This document shows, one piece after another, positions 35,643 through 47,598 of a DNA stretch of 64,000 nt. Source of the DNA: Holophagae bacterium (lineage in GTDB: Bacteria > Acidobacteriota > Thermoanaerobaculia > Thermoanaerobaculales > Thermoanaerobaculaceae); assembly GCA_012516935.1 (NCBI GenBank), contig JAAYVZ010000141.1, forward strand, positions 79,534-143,533, written 5' to 3'. The stretch's first letter is position 1. Every line of letters starts with the position of its first letter. Below the pieces are notes generated by a model. The model made no database searches, was not told the origin of the DNA, and saw only the letters and a list, made by a program, of their open reading frames with translations. Both the position numbers and the translations under genes were made by a program.

Positions 35643-37028
35643 TCATCCCTGGCTCATGAGCTCGAGGAACTCCCTATTGGTGTGGGTGCGCTCGAGCCGT
35701 TCGAGAAGCAGCTCCATGCACTCGACCGTGGAGAGCGGATTGAGCACCTTGCGCAACACCCACACGCGCTTGAGCTCCCATTGCTCGAGCAGCAGCTCTT
35801 CCTTGCGGGTTCCCGACTTGTTGATATCGATGGAGGGGAAGACGCGCTTTTCGGTCAGCTTGCGGTCGAGGTGCACTTCCATGTTGCCGGTACCCTTGAA
35901 CTCCTCGAAGATGACGTCGTCCATCCGCGAGCCGGTGTCGATGAGGGCGGTGCCGATGACGGTGAGCGAGCCACCCTCCTCGATGTTGCGCGCGGCGCCG
36001 AAAAAGCGCTTGGGCTTCTGCAGCGCGTTGGAGTCGACGCCGCCGGAGAGCACCTTTCCGGACGGCGGCACCACGGTGTTGTAGGCGCGTGCCAGCCGGG
36101 TGATCGAGTCGAGCAGGATAACGACATCGCGCTTGTGCTCGACCAGCCGCTTGGCCTTCTCGAGCACCATCTCTGCCACCTGCACGTGGCGATACGCCGG
36201 CTCGTCGAAGGTCGAGGAGATGACCTCACCCTTGACCGAGCGCTGCATGTCGGTGACCTCTTCCGGGCGCTCATCGATGAGCAGCACGATGAGGATCACC
36301 TCCGGGTGGTTGGTCGTCACCGCGTTGGCGATCGCCTGCAGCATCATGGTCTTGCCGGTGCGCGGCGGGGCCACGATGAGTCCGCGTTGGCCCTTGCCGA
36401 TCGGTGTCATGAGGTTCATGACCCGGCAGGTCATGTTCCCCTCGACCTCGAGGTTGATGCGCTCGAGCGGGTACAACGGCGTGAGGTTGTCGAACAGCGT
36501 CTTCTCGTGCGAGAAGTCGGGCGGCTCGAAGTTGACAGCCTCGACCTTGATGAGGGCGAAGTAGCGCTCCCCTTCCCGCGGCGGGCGGATCTGCCCCGAC
36601 ACGGTGTCGCCGGTGCGCAGGTTGAAGCGCCGGATCTGGGAAGGCGACACGTAGATGTCGTCCGGTCCCGGCAGGTAGTTGTACTCCGGCGCGCGCAAGA
36701 ACCCATAGCCGTCGGGCAAGATCTCCAGCACGCCCTCACCGAAGATCAGGCCCTCACGCTCGGTCTGTGCTTGGAGAATCCTGAAGATGAGGTCCTGCTT
36801 GCGCATGCCGGCGGGGTTCTCGACCTCGAGCTCGCGCGCCACCTGGGTCAGGTCGCCGATAGCCATGTCCTTGAGCGTGCGCATGTCCAGACGCTGCTTG
36901 CCCTCGGTCGGCGTGGCTTCGGCCTCCAGTGTCTCCTCGTCCAGCACCACTGGTAGCCCCTCGGGGTTGGCGGCGCCACCCTTGCGACGGCCTCGACTGC
37001 GGCCTCGTTGCACCTTTTCATCTGCCAT
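35643..37028 (-). CDS. rho: Transcription termination factor Rho
   Basis: 461 residues. The N-terminal extension is basic ([14 protein letters not shown]) and about 45 residues longer than in E. coli, before the helical [19 protein letters not shown] domain. The RNA-binding OSB fold has [14 protein letters not shown]. The ATPase has Walker [11 protein letters not shown] (220-229), Walker [17 protein letters not shown], the Q-loop [20 protein letters not shown] and the arginine finger region [11 protein letters not shown]. Hexameric helicase that ends transcripts. Only one base separates its start from the engB stop. Confidence 0.97.
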   Translation of the reverse strand: MADEKVQRGRSRGRRKGGAANPEGLPVVLDEETLEAEATPTEGKQRLDMRTLKDMAIGDLTQVARELEVENPAGMRKQDLIFRILQAQTEREGLIFGEGVLEILPDGYGFLRAPEYNYLPGPDDIYVSPSQIRRFNLRTGDTVSGQIRPPREGERYFALIKVEAVNFEPPDFSHEKTLFDNLTPLYPLERINLEVEGNMTCRVMNLMTPIGKGQRGLIVAPPRTGKTMMLQAIANAVTTNHPEVILIVLLIDERPEEVTDMQRSVKGEVISSTFDEPAYRHVQVAEMVLEKAKRLVEHKRDVVILLDSITRLARAYNTVVPPSGKVLSGGVDSNALQKPKRFFGAARNIEEGGSLTVIGTALIDTGSRMDDVIFEEFKGTGNMEVHLDRKLTEKRVFPSIDINKSGTRKEELLLEQWELKRVWVLRKVLNPLSTVECMELLLERLERTHTNREFLELMSQG

Positions 37029-37029
37029 T

Positions 37030-37632
37030 TCAGGCTCCCTGTCCAGGATCGTTCGTATTCTCCAGAGTCGTGAGGATGGCCGTCAAGAGCGGACGACAGC
37101 CGCTGGCGGTCGTAGCTGAAACCGCGAGCGGCGCCGACTCGAGCTCGAGGTCGCGCTGGATCCGTCGCCCCGCCTCAGCCAACGCCCCACGCGCCATCTT
37201 GTCGGCTTTCGTGAGCACCATCAAGAGCGGTTTGGCGGCTTGGCGTACGAAGCCCACCAGGTCGGCATCGAGCGGCGAGGTGGGGATGCGGGGATCGACC
37301 AACCCCACCACCAGTCGCAGCCGCCGCTCCTCCTGCAGGTAGGCGGATACCTGTGCACCCCACTGCCGCCGCTGGGTCATCGAGGTCCGGGCGAAGCCGT
37401 ACCCCGGGAGGTCGACGAAAAAATAGCGGCCGTTCACGAGGTAGTAGTTGATCGTTCTCGTCTTCCCCGGCTGTTTCGATACACCTGCCAGGTTCGTTCC
37501 CAGCAGCGCGTTGAGCAGGCTGGATTTGCCGACGTTCGAGCGCCCGGCGAAGGCGACCTGGGGCAAGGCCTCGCCGGGGCCCTTGCGGAAATCCGCCACC
37601 GTGGCGCGCAGTGTGACGCTGTCGACTCGCAT
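37030..37632 (-). CDS. engB: Ribosome biogenesis GTPase EngB (YsxC/YihA)
   Basis: 200 residues, normal length. G1 GRSNVGKSS (30-38), G2 threonine in [10 protein letters not shown]3 DLPGYGFA (74-81), G4 TKAD (141-144) and G5 VSATTASG. It assists maturation of the large ribosomal subunit. It lies 4 bp after lon and 1 bp before rho, so the three are probably one transcript. Confidence 0.95.
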   Translation of the reverse strand: MRVDSVTLRATVADFRKGPGEALPQVAFAGRSNVGKSSLLNALLGTNLAGVSKQPGKTRTINYYLVNGRYFFVDLPGYGFARTSMTQRRQWGAQVSAYLQEERRLRLVVGLVDPRIPTSPLDADLVGFVRQAAKPLLMVLTKADKMARGALAEAGRRIQRDLELESAPLAVSATTASGCRPLLTAILTTLENTNDPGQGA

Positions 37633-37636
37633 ACCT

Positions 37637-40036
37637 TCACTGGTGCGAAAGCGACGCCGGGGTTTTGCCGACCGCCTCGTCGGTACTGACCGCTTGGAGC
37701 GTCGGCAGCGCCCCGGTGAGGGCTAGGGCGACGACCTCGTCCATCTCCTTGACGAAGTGAAACTGCATCACCGACCGTACCTCCTCGGGGATGTCCTCGA
37801 GGTCCTTCTCGTTCTCCACCGGCAGGATGACCTCACGCAGGCCGGCACGGAACGCCGCCAGCACCTTGTCCTTGATCCCCCCGACCGGCAGCACCTTCCC
37901 ACGCAGCGTGATCTCGCCCGTCATGGCGATGTCCTGCCGGACCGGTACGCCGGCCACCGCAGAAAGCAAGGCGATGCCCATCGTGATCCCGGCCGACGGC
38001 CCGTCCTTGGGGATAGCACCCTCCGGTACGTGGACGTGGATGTCGCGGGTGTCGAAGAAATCGGCTGGGAGCGAGAGATGGGGCGAGCGCGCCCGCACAT
38101 ACGAGAGCGCGGCGCGCGCCGACTCCTGCATGACCTCGCCGAGCTGCCCGGTGAGGGTCAACGCTCCCTTGCCGCGCATCAGCCCCACCTCGGTCGAGAG
38201 CAGCTCCCCTCCCACCTCGGTCCAGGCGAGCCCGGTGGCGACGCCGACCTCGGCCTGCTCGCTGGCCCGGACCAGGCGATACCGGGGTTTGCCGAGCAGC
38301 TCCCGCACCTTCTCCGGCGTCACCGTGATCGCCGCCCCAGCGGGCGTCGCCTGCTTGAGGACCTCGCGCGCCAGCTTACGACAGCACGACGAGATCTCCC
38401 GCTCGAGGTTGCGCACCCCCGCCTCACGGGTGTAGCGCTCAACCAGAAGCGTGATGGCGTCGTCCGAGAACTCGACCGCGAAATTCGCCAGACCCTGCTG
38501 CTCGACCTGCTTGCGAACCAGGAACTGCTTGGCGATCTGGAGCTTCTCGTAGTGCGTGTAGCCCGAGAGCTGGATCGTCTCCATGCGATCCTGAAGCGCC
38601 GGTGGGATGGTGTGCGTGACGTTGGCGGTGGCGATGAAGAACACCCGGGAGAGGTCGTACTCGACGTCGAGATAATGGTCGACGAAGGTATGGTTCTGCT
38701 CGGGGTCCAATACCTCGAGCAGCGCCGCCGCTGGGTCGCCCCGGAAGTCCGACGCCAGCTTGTCGACCTCGTCGAGCAGGAAGACCGGGTTGGTGGTGCC
38801 GGCCTTCTTCATCATCTGGATGATCTGACCGGGGAACGCGCCGATGTACGTGCGGCGGTGCCCACGGATCTCCGCCTCATCCCGCACCCCTCCGAGCGAG
38901 AGGCGCACGAACTTCCGGCCGGTGGCGCGGGCGATGGACTTGGCGAGCGACGTCTTGCCGACCCCGGGTGGGCCGACGAAGCAGAGGATCGAGCCCTTGG
39001 GCTTGCGCACGAGCTGTCGCACGGCCAGGAACTCGAGGATCCGCTCCTTGACCTTGGTCAGACCGTAGTGGTCCTCGTCGAGCACCTCCTCCGCCCGTGT
39101 AACGTCACGATGCTCCTTGCTGGATTTCTTCCACGGCACGGACAGCAGCCAGTCGAGGTAGTTGCGGGAGACCGTCGCCTCGGCCGACATCGGGGCCATC
39201 GACTCCAGACGCTTGAGCTCCCCCAGCGCCTTCTCCTTGGCTTCCTTGGGCATGCCGGCGGTCTCGATCCGTCTGGCGAGCTCCTCGAGCTCCTCCTTGG
39301 TGTCGGTGCGGCCCAGCTCCTCGTTGATCGCCTTGATCTTCTCCGACAGGTAGTACTCCCGCTGCGCCTTCTCCATCTGTTTCTTGACCTTGGCGTTGAG
39401 ACGGCGGTCGATGTTGAGCTTCTCGATCTCGACGTCGAGAAGGTCGTTGAGGCGCTGCAGCCGCTCGAGCGGGTTGACCATCTCGAGCAGCCCCTGTTTG
39501 TCGGGCGTCGGGATCGGCAGCGCCGCTGCCAGAGCGTCGGAGAACGCCTCCGGATCCTCGGTTTGGAGCTCGGCGAGCACGGCGTCAGCACCGATCTGCT
39601 GCGACACACGTGCGTACTGTTGGAAGAGGTTGGTGAGCACCGACAGGTACCGACCCAGGCGCTGGTCGCCGACGTGCGGTGCTGCCAGCACCTCCACGTG
39701 CGCCTCGTAGCCGGCGCCTTCGCGCTGGTACAGGCGCTGCCAGCGCCCGCGGATCATACCTTCGACCCCGACCTTGATGGTGCCGTTGGGAAACGTCACG
39801 TGCTGCAGGATCGAGGCGATCACGCCGCACTCGAAGACATCGGCGGCGCCGGGTTCGTCTTGTTGCGGGTCCTTCTGGGTCACGAGGAAGATCTGCTTGC
39901 CCGGCTCCTCGAGTGCCCGCCGCAGGGCGGCGACGGAGGCGGGACGTCCCACCACAAACGCCGACTTCATGCGTGGGAACACCACCATGTCGCGCAAGGG
40001 CACGACCGGTAAGATACGGATTTCGGGACTAGGCAT
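37637..40036 (-). CDS. lon: ATP-dependent protease Lon
   Basis: 799 residues, full length. The N-terminal substrate domain starts with [15 protein letters not shown]. Coiled-coil segment near 190-260. AAA+ module with Walker [14 protein letters not shown] and Walker [12 protein letters not shown]-terminal serine protease domain with the dyad S681 ([10 protein letters not shown]) and K724 ([10 protein letters not shown]). It degrades misfolded and short-lived regulatory proteins in the cytoplasm. It follows clpX after 57 bp, in the common tig-clpP-clpX-lon order. Confidence 0.97.
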   Translation of the reverse strand: MPSPEIRILPVVPLRDMVVFPRMKSAFVVGRPASVAALRRALEEPGKQIFLVTQKDPQQDEPGAADVFECGVIASILQHVTFPNGTIKVGVEGMIRGRWQRLYQREGAGYEAHVEVLAAPHVGDQRLGRYLSVLTNLFQQYARVSQQIGADAVLAELQTEDPEAFSDALAAALPIPTPDKQGLLEMVNPLERLQRLNDLLDVEIEKLNIDRRLNAKVKKQMEKAQREYYLSEKIKAINEELGRTDTKEELEELARRIETAGMPKEAKEKALGELKRLESMAPMSAEATVSRNYLDWLLSVPWKKSSKEHRDVTRAEEVLDEDHYGLTKVKERILEFLAVRQLVRKPKGSILCFVGPPGVGKTSLAKSIARATGRKFVRLSLGGVRDEAEIRGHRRTYIGAFPGQIIQMMKKAGTTNPVFLLDEVDKLASDFRGDPAAALLEVLDPEQNHTFVDHYLDVEYDLSRVFFIATANVTHTIPPALQDRMETIQLSGYTHYEKLQIAKQFLVRKQVEQQGLANFAVEFSDDAITLLVERYTREAGVRNLEREISSCCRKLAREVLKQATPAGAAITVTPEKVRELLGKPRYRLVRASEQAEVGVATGLAWTEVGGELLSTEVGLMRGKGALTLTGQLGEVMQESARAALSYVRARSPHLSLPADFFDTRDIHVHVPEGAIPKDGPSAGITMGIALLSAVAGVPVRQDIAMTGEITLRGKVLPVGGIKDKVLAAFRAGLREVILPVENEKDLEDIPEEVRSVMQFHFVKEMDEVVALALTGALPTLQAVSTDEAVGKTPASLSHQ

Positions 40037-40093
40037 GCCAGGCTCCAGAATCGAGAACTGCCAAGGGGAGAACCAGCCGTATAGGGTGGTGTC

Positions 40094-41338
<1,245 letters not shown>

Positions 41339-41394
41339 GTCCCACGTCCCAGGCTCATTCTACACCCCGACAGCGCAACGCACGGTCGGCACCG

Positions 41395-41985
41395 CTATTC
41401 CCGGCGATCGATGATCTTGTCGACCAAACCGTAGACGAGCGCATCCTTTGCCTCGAGGATGAAGTCGCGCTCGGTGTCGGCGTTGATCTTCTCGAGGGTC
41501 TGACCGCTGTGACGCGCGAGGATCTCGTTGAGCCGCGCTCGCAACCGCAAGATGTCGCGGGCGTGGATGTCGATGTCGGTGGCCTGGCCCCCCAGCCCGA
41601 ACGCCAGCGGTTGGTGGATGAGCACCCGAGAGTGCGGCAGGGCGTACCGCTTGCCCTTGGCGCCTCCGGCCAGCAGCACCGCCGCCATCGAGGCGGCCAT
41701 CCCCATGCAGATCGTCATGACGTCCGGCTTGACGTACTGCATGGTGTCGTAGATCGCCAAGCCGGCCGAGATCGAGCCGCCGGGGGAGTTGACGTACAGC
41801 ACGATGTCCCGCTCGGGGTTCTCGGCCTCGAGAAACAGCATCTGGGCGATCACCACCGAGGCGATGTGGTCGTCGATCGGTTCGCCGAGAAAGATGACGT
41901 TGTCCTTGAGGAGGCGCGAGAAGATGTCGAACGCCCGTTCTCCGCGCCCGGTCTGCTCGATCACCATCGGAATCAGCATGCTCAC
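41395..41985 (-). CDS. clpP: ATP-dependent Clp protease proteolytic subunit
   Basis: 196 residues. Catalytic triad S99 (MGMAASMAA), H124 (SRVLIHQP) and D174 (ADTERDF). [19 protein letters not shown] is the oxyanion-side motif. Forms the tetradecameric chamber used with ClpX. The GTG start overlaps the tig stop (GTGA). Confidence 0.97.
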   Translation of the reverse strand: MSMLIPMVIEQTGRGERAFDIFSRLLKDNVIFLGEPIDDHIASVVIAQMLFLEAENPERDIVLYVNSPGGSISAGLAIYDTMQYVKPDVMTICMGMAASMAAVLLAGGAKGKRYALPHSRVLIHQPLAFGLGGQATDIDIHARDILRLRARLNEILARHSGQTLEKINADTERDFILEAKDALVYGLVDKIIDRRE

Positions 41986-43262
41986 GCTCCCTCGGGCTCG
42001 CCGAACGGCCGCAGCACCTGCTCCACGGCCTTCTCCCGCCGCATGATCGCCGTCACCCGTCCGAGCCCACCCGACTTCGACAGGTTACCCCGAAGCTCGG
42101 CGAACGGCACGCCCATGCGGGCAGCCTGGCGCTGGACCTCCCGGTTCACCTCGGCGTCGCTCACGGTCAGGCCCTGTGCCTCGGCCAGCGCATCGAGCAG
42201 CAGCTCGGCCCGCATCCGGGTCTCGACGCGTCCTCGCATCTCCTCCCGCACCTGGTTCCAGTCCAACGCCGCTTTCTCCGGGTCGATGCCGCGCTGTGCC
42301 AGCGTGTGGGCGAAGTCGAGCACCTCCTTGCGGGTCTCCTCGTCGACCGGGGTCTCGGGCAGGTCCAGCACCCGCCCCTGCGCAAGGTGCGCCAGCAACG
42401 CCTGTCGCCACTGCTCGTGCCGGGCGCGCAGCTTTTCGAGCCGGAGGTCGGCCTCGACCCGCTCGCGCAGCGCCACCAGGCCGCCCTCGAGACCGAGCGA
42501 GGTCGCGAGATCGTCGTCGAGCTCGGGTAACCGCTTGCGGCGCACGCTCTTGATCACCACGCGGTAGCTCACCACGACGCGGCGCGACGCCTCGCCCTCG
42601 CCCTCGTCGACCTCGCGCTCGGCGCGCACTTCTTCTCCGGGCTTGTGGCCGCGAACGGCCGCCTCGAGCTCGGGAAAGACCTCCCCGGCGCCGAGCACGA
42701 ACAGTGACCGCTCGTCGTGGAACGACTCGTGCTCGCCGCCCGGAAAGCTACCCCAGACCTCCGCCTCGACCAGCATCCCCTCCTCGACGACCACGTCCTC
42801 CAACGGCTCCCAGGTGGCCTGCCGGTCGCGCAGCACCGCGAGCGCCCGGTCGATTTCCTCTGCAGTGGGAGCGAGGTCGAACGGCGGAGGAACGAAGCCA
42901 TCGAGAGCCGGCAGCTCGACCTCGGGGTAGACCTCGAACTCACCCGAGAACTCGAGCGAACCGTCGTCTTTCCAGGTCACCTCACGCACACCGAAAGGCG
43001 TGGCAGGGCGCAGCTTCTCGCTCTCGCGCACCGCCTGCCAGGTTTGACGCAGCAGGTGCTCCTCGGTCTCCTGTCGGATGTCGTCGGCGTAGCGGCGTTC
43101 GACCATGGTACGGGGGGCTTTGCCACGGCGGAAACCGGGCACGACCGCCTTGCGCATTACGGTAGCGAGGATGTGCGCACGCTCTTCACGTACCTGATCA
43201 GGAGCTATCGTGGAGTTGACCACGACCCGGCAGGGAGAAGGACGCTCAATCGTATAGGCCAT
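41982..43262 (-). CDS. tig: Trigger factor
   Basis: 426 residues from the ATG at 43262, chosen because GGAG lies just upstream and the frame beyond runs into a tRNA gene. It is the ribosome-bound chaperone for nascent chains. The ribosome-binding signature is the [19 protein letters not shown] loop (a GFRxGKxP motif). A FKBP-like PPIase domain (about 150-245) and a long helical C-terminal domain follow. Its start is only 12 nt from the CCA end of tRNA-Leu, so it is probably transcribed together with the two upstream tRNAs. Confidence 0.95.
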   Translation of the reverse strand: MAYTIERPSPCRVVVNSTIAPDQVREERAHILATVMRKAVVPGFRRGKAPRTMVERRYADDIRQETEEHLLRQTWQAVRESEKLRPATPFGVREVTWKDDGSLEFSGEFEVYPEVELPALDGFVPPPFDLAPTAEEIDRALAVLRDRQATWEPLEDVVVEEGMLVEAEVWGSFPGGEHESFHDERSLFVLGAGEVFPELEAAVRGHKPGEEVRAEREVDEGEGEASRRVVVSYRVVIKSVRRKRLPELDDDLATSLGLEGGLVALRERVEADLRLEKLRARHEQWRQALLAHLAQGRVLDLPETPVDEETRKEVLDFAHTLAQRGIDPEKAALDWNQVREEMRGRVETRMRAELLLDALAEAQGLTVSDAEVNREVQRQAARMGVPFAELRGNLSKSGGLGRVTAIMRREKAVEQVLRPFGEPEGA

Positions 43263-43274
43263 ATGGGCTCCAGT

Positions 43275-43359
43275 TGGTGCGAAAGGGGGGACTCGAACCC
43301 CCATGGGTTGCCCCACGAGATCCTAAGTCTCGCGCGTCTACCAGTTCCGCCACTTTCGC
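43275..43359 (-). tRNA. tRNA-Leu (UAG)
   Basis: 85 nt with encoded CCA. Acceptor arms GCGAAAG and CTTTCGC pair perfectly. The D arm, a long variable arm (TGGGGCAACCCA) and the T arm GGGGGTTCGAGTCCCCC are clear. The anticodon loop CTTAGGA gives UAG, reading CUN codons. It lies between tRNA-Lys and tig. Confidence 0.96.
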
Positions 43360-43372
43360 AAGGACACGGAAT

Positions 43373-43448
43373 TGGTGAGCCGCCAAGGAATCGAACCTTG
43401 AACCTAGGGATTAAGAGTCCCTTGCTCTGCCAATTGAGCTAGCGGCCC
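43373..43448 (-). tRNA. tRNA-Lys (CUU)
   Basis: 76 nt with encoded CCA. Acceptor arms GGGCCGC and GCGGCTC pair with one G-U. The anticodon stem AGGGA/TCCCT encloses CTCTTAA, giving CUU. The T arm CAAGGTTCGATTCCTTG is regular. The 3' end of the upstream glycosyltransferase frame runs 45 nt into this gene. Confidence 0.96.
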
Positions 43449-44435
43449 ACCGCCTCGAGAGATCATAGCTTCCCGTTGTGAGACGTGCAAGTCCTCGCCG
43501 CCGACAGCCATCTGTGCCGCCCAGGCGACGCGCTGCGGGCACATCGCGGCGAGCCCTGCCGGTCCGGCCCCGATGAGCGTCCGGACCCTGCCCGCCGCTC
43601 CGGTCCTGGCAGGATCCGTAGGTCCATGCAGCACCACCGTGGGGCAACCCACCGCGGCTGCCAGGTGGGTGAGGCCGGAGTCGTTACCCACTGCGACGTT
43701 GCTCGCGTGCAGCAGCCCGGCGATCAGATCGAGCCCCCAGCAGGTCGGCACCGCCGTACCTTCGCAGCGGGCAGCGACGCTCTCGAGCAGGGGCTCCTCG
43801 CCTGGGCCCCCGAGGACCAGCACGGCCCATCCCGCTCTCCGCAACGCTCGGCCGACCGCGGCGAAGCGCTCGGCCGGATAGCGCTTGGCGGGAAGGTGCC
43901 GTGCCCCGGGACAGAGCACCACCCCGCCCTGCCCCCCGGTGAGCTCGCTCAGGGCCTGCTTCCCGGCCCGCCGGCACGCAGCGCTGAGCGGGAGGTCTCC
44001 CGCCTCGTCGGCAACCGGAGGCAGCCCGAGCAGCGCCAGCGCACCGTCCAGGTCGTGGCGCTGGTGGTGGCGGCGACAGACCGGGAAGGTCTCGAGCCCG
44101 AGCCAACCAGCGCCGCGACCCGCGCTCGCCAATCGCCGGACCGCGGACGTCGCTGCCAGGAGCAGCTTCGCGCGCGTGCTGTGACGGGCGGTAAGGGCCA
44201 CCTCGAACGACGCACCGATCGTGCGGCGGGCCCAGGTCCAGCCGGCGCCCGGCGGGCGCGCCACCACCCCGACACCGAAGCCACGGCCGAGGGGGAGATG
44301 AGCCTCCGGCAGCAGGAGCGTCGTTTCGCCTTCGCGGTTGGCACGCACCATCGCCCGCAACGCCGGCAGCGCGTGCACCAGGTCACCCAGCCAGTTGGGT
44401 AGGTCGATGAGCAGACGAGTCGGCAGGCGTCCCAC
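43404..44435 (-). CDS. Glycosyltransferase family 9 (heptosyltransferase-like)
   Basis: 343 residues from a GTG at 44435 with no clear ribosome site. GT9 enzymes add heptose in LPS inner-core synthesis. Signatures are [22 protein letters not shown] at the N terminus, [21 protein letters not shown] in the middle and the nucleotide-sugar site [30 protein letters not shown]. The frame has no stop until 43404, inside tRNA-Lys, so the last about 15 residues ([10 protein letters not shown]) are encoded by tRNA sequence. Eight bases separate it from the GT2 gene upstream. Confidence 0.88.
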   Translation of the reverse strand: MGRLPTRLLIDLPNWLGDLVHALPALRAMVRANREGETTLLLPEAHLPLGRGFGVGVVARPPGAGWTWARRTIGASFEVALTARHSTRAKLLLAATSAVRRLASAGRGAGWLGLETFPVCRRHHQRHDLDGALALLGLPPVADEAGDLPLSAACRRAGKQALSELTGGQGGVVLCPGARHLPAKRYPAERFAAVGRALRRAGWAVLVLGGPGEEPLLESVAARCEGTAVPTCWGLDLIAGLLHASNVAVGNDSGLTHLAAAVGCPTVVLHGPTDPARTGAAGRVRTLIGAGPAGLAAMCPQRVAWAAQMAVGGEDLHVSQREAMISRGGGPLAQLAEQGTLNP

Positions 44436-44442
44436 GCTGGTT

Positions 44443-45207
44443 TTACGGACGGCGTTGGCCGGTCGTCGCGGCCTCCCAGGCGAGCATCCACTTGAGCCAC
44501 GCTCCCCATGCTGCCAGCGCCGCGACCGCCATCCCCGGCCAGCCATCGAGACAGCCCAGCCGCAGCACGATCCCCCGCAACAGCCGCCATCCCGCGTGCG
44601 CGAACGCCCGGCCCGGCGTCGCCATGCACCCAGCCGCCGCCAGGTCCGCGGCACCGCGGCGTGCGTAGTCCTCGAGCTTGGGAAGGTACTGCGCCAGAGA
44701 ACGCAGGGTGTGGTGCTCGAGCGCACCATGCAGCCTCCCGATCGAGGCTGCCTCGACCGCGCCATGTACCGCCCGCAAGGTGAAGCTCGCCCGACCACGG
44801 CGGAGCAGCCGCACGATCCGGTCGCCCGCCCAGTCGCCCCAGCACAGCCTCCGACCGAAAGCGAAGTTGTGGCGCGCGACGGAGAACGCGTCTTCGGTGG
44901 CAGTGGGCAGACAGGTGCTGATCTCGGCCCGTAGGGAGGGTGTCACGCGCTCGTCGGCATCGAGCACCAGCACCCAACTGGAGGTGCATTGCGCAAGCCC
45001 CCAGTTGCACTGGGCAGCGCTGGACTCGAACCGATGCTCGAGCACCCTGGCTCCGGCCGCCCGCGCGATCTCCGGGGTTCGGTCGGCCGAGCGTGGGTCG
45101 ACCACGACGACAACCTCTTCGGCCCATGCCGCGACGCTGGCCAGCGCCCCCGGCAGCATCGACGCCTCGTCGCGGGCGGTCACCAGAACACCCAGCAGGC
45201 TGCTCAC
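44443..45207 (-). CDS. Glycosyltransferase family 2 (WaaE/KdtX-like)
   Basis: 254 residues, GTG start overlapping the ymdB stop (GTGA). The GT-A fold start is LGVLVTARDEASMLPGALASV, with VVVVDPRSADRTPEIARAAGA and the metal-binding DADERV motif. A C-terminal amphipathic or membrane-touching stretch (MAVAALAAWGAWLKWML) follows. Resembles LPS core beta-1,4-glucosyltransferases of the WaaE group. Together with the GT9 gene it points to LPS core synthesis. Confidence 0.88.
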   Translation of the reverse strand: MSSLLGVLVTARDEASMLPGALASVAAWAEEVVVVVDPRSADRTPEIARAAGARVLEHRFESSAAQCNWGLAQCTSSWVLVLDADERVTPSLRAEISTCLPTATEDAFSVARHNFAFGRRLCWGDWAGDRIVRLLRRGRASFTLRAVHGAVEAASIGRLHGALEHHTLRSLAQYLPKLEDYARRGAADLAAAGCMATPGRAFAHAGWRLLRGIVLRLGCLDGWPGMAVAALAAWGAWLKWMLAWEAATTGQRRP

Positions 45208-45998
45208 TGACCGTGTCCTCCCTCCCGCCGCACCCGCTCGATGCGCAGGGCCAACCCACTCTGCTCATCTACGTCAACGACCACGCCGCACAGTGCCCCG
45301 CCGCCCGTCGCGGTTTCGAACGCCCGCGGCGTGGCGTACAGGAAACGCTCCAGGATCGGCCGTGGCTTGAAGCCGATGATCCCCTCGTAGGCGCCGGTCA
45401 TCCCCACGTCCGTGATCGCCGCCGTCCCCTTCGGCAGCACCCGCTCGTCGGCGGTGGGTACGTGCGTGTGGGTCCCGAGCACGGCGCTGACGCGCCCGTC
45501 GAGGTACCAGGCCAAGGCCTGTTTTTCCGACGTCGCCTCGGCATGCATATCCACCACGACCACCCGGTTGGGGGCTCCGAGCTCTGCCAGAAGACGGTCG
45601 GCGACGCGGAACGGGCACTCGATCGGGGACATGAAGGTCAGCCCCTGGAGATTGATCACCGTCACGGGCACCCCCTTGGCGGTCGGCACCGTGACCATAC
45701 CCCGCCCGGGGTTGCCGGCCGGATAGTTGGCAGGGCGCAGCAAACGCGGCTCGGTATCCAACAACGGCAAGGTCTCCCGCTTGTCCCAGACGTGATTACC
45801 CGTGGTGAAGACGTCCACCGGCAGGCGCCGGAGCTCACTCCACACCGTGTCGGTCACACCAAACCCGCCGGCGGCGTTCTCGACGTTCACCACCGTCAAG
45901 TCCGCCACAACCTCCCCCTGCAGGCGGCGCAGGTGCTCGGACAGCGCCTGCCGGCCCACCTTGCCCACGACATCGCCGACGAACAGAATTCGAAGCAT
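45204..45998 (-). CDS. ymdB: YmdB-family metallophosphoesterase
   Basis: 264 residues from the ATG at 45998, preceded by GGAGGGCG and a TATGCT box. YmdB proteins hydrolyse 2',3'-cyclic nucleotides with a di-iron site. Ligands visible: D9 (FVGDVVGK), E40/N41 (VNVENAAGG), N68/H69 (TTGNHVWD), the histidine in VVDMHAEATSEK, and the HxH of GTHTHVPTAD. First gene of the minus-strand run that continues through the glycosyltransferases. Confidence 0.9.
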   Translation of the reverse strand: MLRILFVGDVVGKVGRQALSEHLRRLQGEVVADLTVVNVENAAGGFGVTDTVWSELRRLPVDVFTTGNHVWDKRETLPLLDTEPRLLRPANYPAGNPGRGMVTVPTAKGVPVTVINLQGLTFMSPIECPFRVADRLLAELGAPNRVVVVDMHAEATSEKQALAWYLDGRVSAVLGTHTHVPTADERVLPKGTAAITDVGMTGAYEGIIGFKPRPILERFLYATPRAFETATGGGALCGVVVDVDEQSGLALRIERVRREGGHGQ

Positions 45999-46075
45999 GC
46001 TCGCCCTCCGGGATCGGAAAGCATACACCGTTGCCGCCTACGCCCCCACCGAGCGGCGGGGAACTCACAACGGGA

Positions 46076-46792
46076 TCAGGAAACGAGCGCCTCGCTGCCA
46101 GCCAACCTGGCGAGCGCTTCGGGGTCGAGGACGGTGACGACCGGGCCCTCGACCCGCACAACGCCCTGTTTCTCGATCTTTCTGAACGTCCGCGACAGGA
46201 CCTCGGGGGCGGTGCCGCACAGCGAGGCAACCACGTGCTTGGGCTCTTCCAGGCGCAGCGAGGCGCCGCGCAGGTTCGCCACCCCGGAGCGGACGCACGC
46301 GGACCACAGGTAGGCGGCGACTCGCTCCTCGACGCTGCGCAGGGCGAGGCCGTCGATGAGGTCGACGAGCCGCCGCATCCACACCGAGAACGACGTCAGA
46401 ATGGCGACCGCCACCTCCGGGCGCCGGTGCAGCAACGCCACCAGATCGGCGGCGCTCACGCGGGCCACGGTACCGGCATCGAGCGCTTGGGCGGTGGCGG
46501 GAAACACGCCCGGCCCGAACACGGCGGCCTCAGCGAATGAGGCCGGGGCACGAACCAGATGGAGTACCTGCTCGCGCCCGTCGGCGTCGGCGCGAAAGAG
46601 CTTGAGCCGACCCGACAGCAGCACCGGCAGGAACGCAGCCTGATCGTGCTCCCAAAACAGCGTCTCCCCGCGCGTCAGGCGGTGGACGGTGGTAAAGCTC
46701 GCGATGGTGGCCAACACCGGCTCGGGCAGCGCCTCGAAAAGCGGAGCCCGCCGCAACGCCCGGGTCAGGGTCGTGGTGTCCACCACACGCAT
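46076..46792 (-). CDS. Crp/Fnr-family transcriptional regulator
   Basis: 238 residues. A cyclic-nucleotide-binding-type beta-barrel (about 15-130, with LLSGRLKLFRADADGREQVLHL), a dimer helix (VAVAILTSFSVWMRRLVDLIDGLALRSVEERVA) and a C-terminal winged helix (CGTAPEVLSRTFRKIEKQGVVRV). The FNR cysteine cluster is absent, and no haem-binding motif is seen, so the effector is unknown. cbb3 genes are common Crp/Fnr targets, but no palindromic site could be identified with confidence upstream of ccoS. Confidence 0.88.
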   Translation of the reverse strand: MRVVDTTTLTRALRRAPLFEALPEPVLATIASFTTVHRLTRGETLFWEHDQAAFLPVLLSGRLKLFRADADGREQVLHLVRAPASFAEAAVFGPGVFPATAQALDAGTVARVSAADLVALLHRRPEVAVAILTSFSVWMRRLVDLIDGLALRSVEERVAAYLWSACVRSGVANLRGASLRLEEPKHVVASLCGTAPEVLSRTFRKIEKQGVVRVEGPVVTVLDPEALARLAGSEALVS

Positions 46793-46871
46793 TCTGCCAC
46801 GATCGGCTCGCGACCAACGGCCGGCGCCGCTGGCGGAAGCCGCGACGGCTACCGGCGACCGAGGGTGGCGA

Positions 46872-47552
46872 TCACGCACCGGCTCGCAGGGCGAGCCACC
46901 AGGTCCCGACTGCACCCGTCGCGGGTGGCCTCAGGGGTACCGGCGCGAGCCCCAGCGACCGCGCCAAGGTGGCGATCTGCGAGGCCGAGGTGGGCAGCAG
47001 GCGTACGGTCTCGAGCGGCGCATCGTCACCTGGCGCAACGATTCCCACCAACATGTGAATCCGGTTGCCGTGCCGCTCGTATGCCCGCACGTGGATCCGT
47101 CCATCCGGGAGCGCCCGCGTCCGCACTTTCGCACCGGCCTCGACCGTGATGCTGGCATCCTCGGCCTGCAGGACCAAGGTCCCTCCCGGCTTCAGCAGCT
47201 CACCGAGCGCGGCGAGCGCGCGGCGCTGCATGCTCCGGTCGGGGAGAAGGGAGAGCGTATTGCCGAGACAAAAAGCGGCATCGAAGGAGGCAGCACGCAG
47301 TGGCGGCGCGGTGAGATCGGCAGCCAGCAGCGGGCCGGGACGCTGCTGCACCAGCGGCGCCAGGGCTCGGTCAAAGGCCACGACCTCCACACCCAGCGCT
47401 GTCAGCAACCGCCGGTGGAACCCGCCGCCGCAGCCGGCGTCGACCACCCGTGCCCAGCCGTGTGCCGCGGCGAGCGCCTGCCAAAACGGCCGCTCGCGCT
47501 CGACCCGCTGCCGCTCGGGCAGGACAGCCGCCACCTGGCCGATGCCGGTCAT
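46872..47552 (-). CDS. Class I SAM-dependent methyltransferase
   Basis: 226 residues from the ATG at 47552, chosen because GGGAGG lies 8 nt upstream. SAM-binding motif I is VVDAGCGGGFHRRLL, followed by the acidic end of strand 2 (VVAFDRA), AADLTAPPLRAASFDAAFCLGNTL (motif II/post I) and LLKPGGTLVLQ. Substrate unknown. Divergent from xerC; the two -10-like boxes (minus TACAAT at 47572-47577, plus TAGAAT at 47587-47592) lie 9 bp apart. Confidence 0.85.
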   Translation of the reverse strand: MTGIGQVAAVLPERQRVERERPFWQALAAAHGWARVVDAGCGGGFHRRLLTALGVEVVAFDRALAPLVQQRPGPLLAADLTAPPLRAASFDAAFCLGNTLSLLPDRSMQRRALAALGELLKPGGTLVLQAEDASITVEAGAKVRTRALPDGRIHVRAYERHGNRIHMLVGIVAPGDDAPLETVRLLPTSASQIATLARSLGLAPVPLRPPATGAVGTWWLALRAGA

Positions 47553-47586
47553 CACCGCGACCTCCCACCGCATTGTAGACGGCAGG

Positions 47587-47592
47587 TAGAAT
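47587..47592 (+). promoter_or_regulatory. -10 box for a probably leaderless xerC
   Basis: TAGAAT ends 6 nt before the GTG start of xerC. There is no Shine-Dalgarno site in the 6 nt between. A divergent TACAAT box for the methyltransferase gene is 9 bp away. Confidence 0.45.
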
Positions 47593-47598
47593 TCGGGC

